Assembly (NCBI RefSeq): GCF_015062985.1
Contig: NZ_SUTI01000008.1
Coordinates: 1 to 64,000, forward strand
Reading direction: 5' to 3'
From: Methanobrevibacter sp.
Lineage (GTDB): Archaea > Methanobacteriota > Methanobacteria > Methanobacteriales > Methanobacteriaceae
DNA: 64,000 nucleotides
Shown: piece by piece, positions 61,541 through 64,000 of the stretch
How positions within the stretch are numbered: the first letter of the stretch is position 1
Layout of the letters: each line of letters begins with the position of its first letter
Notes under the pieces: model-generated
What the model was told of the DNA's origin: nothing
The model's database searches: none
Seen by the model: only the letters and a program-made list of their open reading frames with translations
Program-made: the position numbers and the translations under genes

Positions 61541-62293
61541 GTAGAATTCAGGCTCTTTTCTTTCGCTATTCGCTTCCTCAAATGCAGGCTTTTTGCTCTC
61601 AAATGCATCTCCTGTAAACATACGTGCATTTTCAGGGCAGATATGTATACATGCAGTGCATCTTGAACACAAATCAAGGTCAGTACCTACAGGATCATCA
61701 TCAGGAATAGCCTTTTCAGGACAGATTGAAACACAGTCATAACAGAATGCGCAAACGCTTTCATCACAACCAACCACAAACGGCAATTGTTTATAATCGG
61801 TGTATGGCCTGTTTCCAGGAATTTCGCTTTGAAGTGATTCTCCGGATTCTATTTTTTCAATACATTTTTGGGCAAATTCATTTATCTTTTCGATGTCGGA
61901 ATTGTCAGGCCTTCCGACTGCAACACCCTCGAATATGGAGTGGTGGCTTATGGTGGATGCAGCGGCAATGACATCAAAATTGTTTTCTTTTAAAATGTCA
62001 ACCAATTCGAGCAGTGCATCGCTTACATGAGCATTTCCATAATTTACAACAGCTATCGCTTTTGTTTTATCCCCAGTTAATTTTGATAATCTTTCGCTAG
62101 CTGTTTTTGGAAGTCTTCCAGCAAAAACGGGCATTCCCACAATGACAATATCCTCTGATGTAAATGATTTTGCATCATTAAAAATTAGCAAATCACATGT
62201 TTCCTTTTCCTGCTTGAAATTGCCGGCTATTTTGCTGACTACCTTTTTTGTTGTCCCTGAAGGGCTGAAAAATATCTTTGTAATTTTTTTCAT
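61535..62293 (-). CDS. EFR1-family flavodoxin-ferredoxin protein
   Basis: 252 residues. The N-terminal flavodoxin-like domain (ITKIFFSPSGTTKKVVSKIA) binds FMN and the C-terminal part holds two 4Fe-4S motifs, CAFCYDCVSICPEKAI and CSRCTACIHICPENAR. This is the EFR1 layout, which transfers electrons between flavin and ferredoxin. Its 3' end overlaps the HEAT gene's stop by six bases. The start lies at a TATA-poor region with GGTGAG before the ATG. Confidence 0.89.
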   Translation of the reverse strand: MKKITKIFFSPSGTTKKVVSKIAGNFKQEKETCDLLIFNDAKSFTSEDIVIVGMPVFAGRLPKTASERLSKLTGDKTKAIAVVNYGNAHVSDALLELVDILKENNFDVIAAASTISHHSIFEGVAVGRPDNSDIEKINEFAQKCIEKIESGESLQSEIPGNRPYTDYKQLPFVVGCDESVCAFCYDCVSICPEKAIPDDDPVGTDLDLCSRCTACIHICPENARMFTGDAFESKKPAFEEANSERKEPEFYL

Positions 62294-62409
62294 ACTCTCA
62301 CCAATTTTAAATATAATCTTTTTAAAACTTAATGATTTCGAATAATGGTCTGTTAGTATAATAGAAATTATTTAATAATATTAAAACTAAAAAATTATTT
62401 GGTGATACG

Positions 62410-63438
62410 ATGGATTTAATGAGAGAGCTATCTTTAGCGCCAGGTGTTTCCGGCTCTGAAGAAGAAATAGCTGAGATTATTACTCGTGAATTAAAAGATG
62501 TAGCTGATAAAATTGAAAAAGACAGTATGGGAAACTTGATTGCTACTAAAAAAGGTGAAAAAAAAGCCCCTTCTGTAATGTTAGCATCACATATGGATGA
62601 AATTGGTTTGATGGTTAGATACATTGATGATAATGGTTTTATTAAATTCTCAAATATCGGTGGAATCAACGACCAGATGTTAATGAATCAAACTGTAACT
62701 GTTCACTCTTCTGTTGGAGAGGATATTGTTGGTGTTATCGGTTCAAAACCACCACACGTAACAACTGCTGAAGAAAAAAACAAAGTTGTTAAAGCTACTG
62801 ACATGTTTATTGACATTGGTGCAAAGGATAAGGAAGAAGCAGAAAAATTAGTTAGAATTGGAGATAAAATGACTTTCAATTCCTTATTCGTAGAATATCC
62901 TAATAATTTGGTAATGGGTAAAGCTTTAGACAACCGTGTAGGTTGTTATGTAATGATAGAGGTTTTAAAAAGAGTTAAAACAAGAGCTACAGTTTATGGT
63001 GTAGGTACTGTACAGGAAGAAGTAGGTCTTAAAGGTGCTAAAACTTCTGCATTTAAATTAAACCCTGATTTGGCTATTGCGCTTGATGTGACTTTATCAG
63101 GTGATCACCCTGGAATCAAACCGGAAGAGGCACCTGTTGTAATAGGCAAAGGTCCAGCTATCATTTTAGCAGATGCAAGCGGAAGAGGTATCTTAACTCA
63201 ACAATCCGTTAAAGACATGCTTATTAAAGCCGGAGATGAAAATGACATCCCTTACCAATTGGAAGTAAGTGATGGAGGAACAACCGACGGAACTGCAATT
63301 CACTTGACCCGTGAAGGAATTCCAACCGGTGTTTTATCTGTTCCTACCCGTTATATCCATACTCCAGTCAGTGTATGCAGTATGGATGATGTTGAAGCAA
63401 CTATTCAATTGATTACAGAAGCTATAAATAATTTATAG
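62410..63438 (+). CDS. M42-family aminopeptidase
   Basis: 342 residues of the M42 group, a dodecameric cytoplasmic metallopeptidase. The metal ligands are visible in SVMLASHMDEIGLMV, KALDNRVGCY, VGTVQEEVGLKGA with the catalytic Glu pair, and the late THPVS-like segment IHTPVSVC. The family includes glutamyl aminopeptidase and deblocking aminopeptidase; specificity cannot be read here. GGTGATAC lies before the ATG. Confidence 0.93.
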   Translation: MDLMRELSLAPGVSGSEEEIAEIITRELKDVADKIEKDSMGNLIATKKGEKKAPSVMLASHMDEIGLMVRYIDDNGFIKFSNIGGINDQMLMNQTVTVHSSVGEDIVGVIGSKPPHVTTAEEKNKVVKATDMFIDIGAKDKEEAEKLVRIGDKMTFNSLFVEYPNNLVMGKALDNRVGCYVMIEVLKRVKTRATVYGVGTVQEEVGLKGAKTSAFKLNPDLAIALDVTLSGDHPGIKPEEAPVVIGKGPAIILADASGRGILTQQSVKDMLIKAGDENDIPYQLEVSDGGTTDGTAIHLTREGIPTGVLSVPTRYIHTPVSVCSMDDVEATIQLITEAINNL

Positions 63439-63444
63439 TCTCGA

Positions 63445-63488
63445 AAGGTGATGACTGAATCGCCTTAACTTTTTTTATTTTTTTTTAG
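63445..63488 (+). terminator. Terminator hairpin after the M42 gene
   Basis: AAGGTGAT (63445-63452) pairs with ATCGCCTT (63459-63466), one G-U pair, over a six-base loop, followed by AACTTTTTTTATTTTTTTTT. Confidence 0.58.
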
Positions 63489-63538
63489 TTTTAGTGATAT
63501 AATAATTGTAATAGGTTAATAGAAAATTTTGAAGATAT

Positions 63539-64000
63539 TTATTTGAACCTATCATCTGATTTTTGTGATTTGGCTTTTTGGTGTTTGGTTTCAAACCAAC
63601 CTATTTTCAGCTCATCGATTGTGTCTTCATATAATTGAGGAACATATGGCTTGATGTCTAAAAGGGGTGTTCCATCAAGGATATCTACATTTTCAACATG
63701 AACGGTATTTCCTTCAACTTTATCTACTTTTACAACACTCATTCCAATGCGGTTTGGTCGTTTTGGAGATCTTGTTGCAAATACTCCATGAGTGTTGTTG
63801 TCCATGAAAGGTTTTACTTCGAGCATGTAACCCTCAACTTTGTGTAGAAGATAGATTAGATGGATATGTGAAAAGCCATCAAGATCTTTCAGACCATCAG
63901 CATATTTGTCCTTAATTTCTATTGTTCCTTTTATTCCCTTTGCTCCGGTTGGTTGAATTGGCATGCCTTCAATTTCCCTAAATTCTGTGTGTATTGTGCC
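63539..64000 (-). CDS. trmO: TrmO-like tRNA methyltransferase (partial, cut by window edge)
   Basis: The C-terminal 153 residues of a TsaA/TrmO family protein, which N6-methylates t6A37 in some tRNAs. Core motifs are PIQPTGAKGIKGTI, LDGFSHIHLIYLLH and FATRSPKRPNRIGMSVV(K), with the Arg-Ser-Pro-x-Arg-Pro-Asn signature. The frame is open through position 64000 upstream of the ATG at 63964 (GTIHTEFREIEG), so the true start lies beyond the window. Confidence 0.88.
   Translation of the reverse strand, partial: GTIHTEFREIEGMPIQPTGAKGIKGTIEIKDKYADGLKDLDGFSHIHLIYLLHKVEGYMLEVKPFMDNNTHGVFATRSPKRPNRIGMSVVKVDKVEGNTVHVENVDILDGTPLLDIKPYVPQLYEDTIDELKIGWFETKHQKAKSQKSDDRFK

Noticed and set aside
1..64000. 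CRISPR array, insertion sequence, prophage or tRNA
   Set aside because: No regular repeat-spacer pattern, transposase motifs, phage structural genes or T-loop-like GTTCGAATC sequences were found on either strand.

Overview
The window is a low-GC (roughly one third G+C by eye) archaeal chromosome segment that reads as a gut-type methanogen of the Methanobacteriaceae, most like Methanobrevibacter. Three things point there. The informational genes are archaeal: aIF5B, aIF2-gamma, Rpo7/Spt4, S6e, S24e, S27ae, S28e, L24e, L37e and an LSm protein. Coenzyme genes are archaeal types: a GTP-dependent dephospho-CoA kinase, a phosphopantothenate synthetase and an ArfB-like deformylase. Promoters carry TATA boxes about 25 bases before the inferred start, and GTG/TTG starts and near-leaderless genes are common. 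No tRNA, rRNA, CRISPR array, insertion sequence or prophage was seen.

Layout. 1-6.4 kb: a translation/transcription operon from S28e to S27ae. 6.4-12.6 kb: argH, a PP-loop ATPase, a reductase and a sulfhydrylase, with a probable structured RNA behind an iron-box-like palindrome. 12.6-17.4 kb: a secreted protein, a broken MATE-type transporter, a TPR protein and an SDR. 17.4-21.7 kb: a heterodimeric ABC exporter with its MarR regulator and a perfect palindromic operator. 21.7-30.6 kb: accessory genes, including a ThiS-like carrier, a TIR-like MTH538 protein, a DUF3100 transporter behind a structured leader, Fe-S reductases, cell-surface proteins and three rubredoxins. 30.6-38.1 kb: ArfB, a PUA protein, a Panacea-like protein, LSm-L37e, two tandem unknown paralogues, RNase III, MetX-CBS and AzlCD. 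38.1-43.6 kb: a second broken MATE gene, an XRE regulator with two DUF4013 membrane proteins, and an ABC transporter. 44-49.2 kb: asnB-gatC-ACT-hom-apgM-flavoprotein. 49.3-64 kb: an intact MATE, CTP synthase, a class III signal peptide protein with its peptidase, a Dph6-like ligase, CoA biosynthesis genes, an exonuclease, a HEAT-like protein, an M42 aminopeptidase and a partial TrmO.

Genes that work together. hom and the ACT protein (homoserine), metXA (O-acetylhomoserine) and the O-acetylhomoserine sulfhydrylase form a methionine route spread over three loci. The ABC pair plus MarR looks self-regulated. The prepilin peptidase lies directly beside a class III signal peptide substrate. The PUA and LSm proteins and RNase III lie in one RNA-metabolism neighbourhood.

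The most interesting unexplained signals are non-coding: a roughly 120-base structured RNA under a DtxR-type palindrome (7923-8100), a roughly 130-base minus-strand RNA with its own TATA box and U-run (58746-58878), a riboswitch-like leader before the DUF3100 gene (25163-25235), a pseudoknot and terminator-like hairpin in a decayed gap (22.7-22.9 kb), and a 14-base element shared by the promoters of three unrelated genes. All are read by eye and untested.
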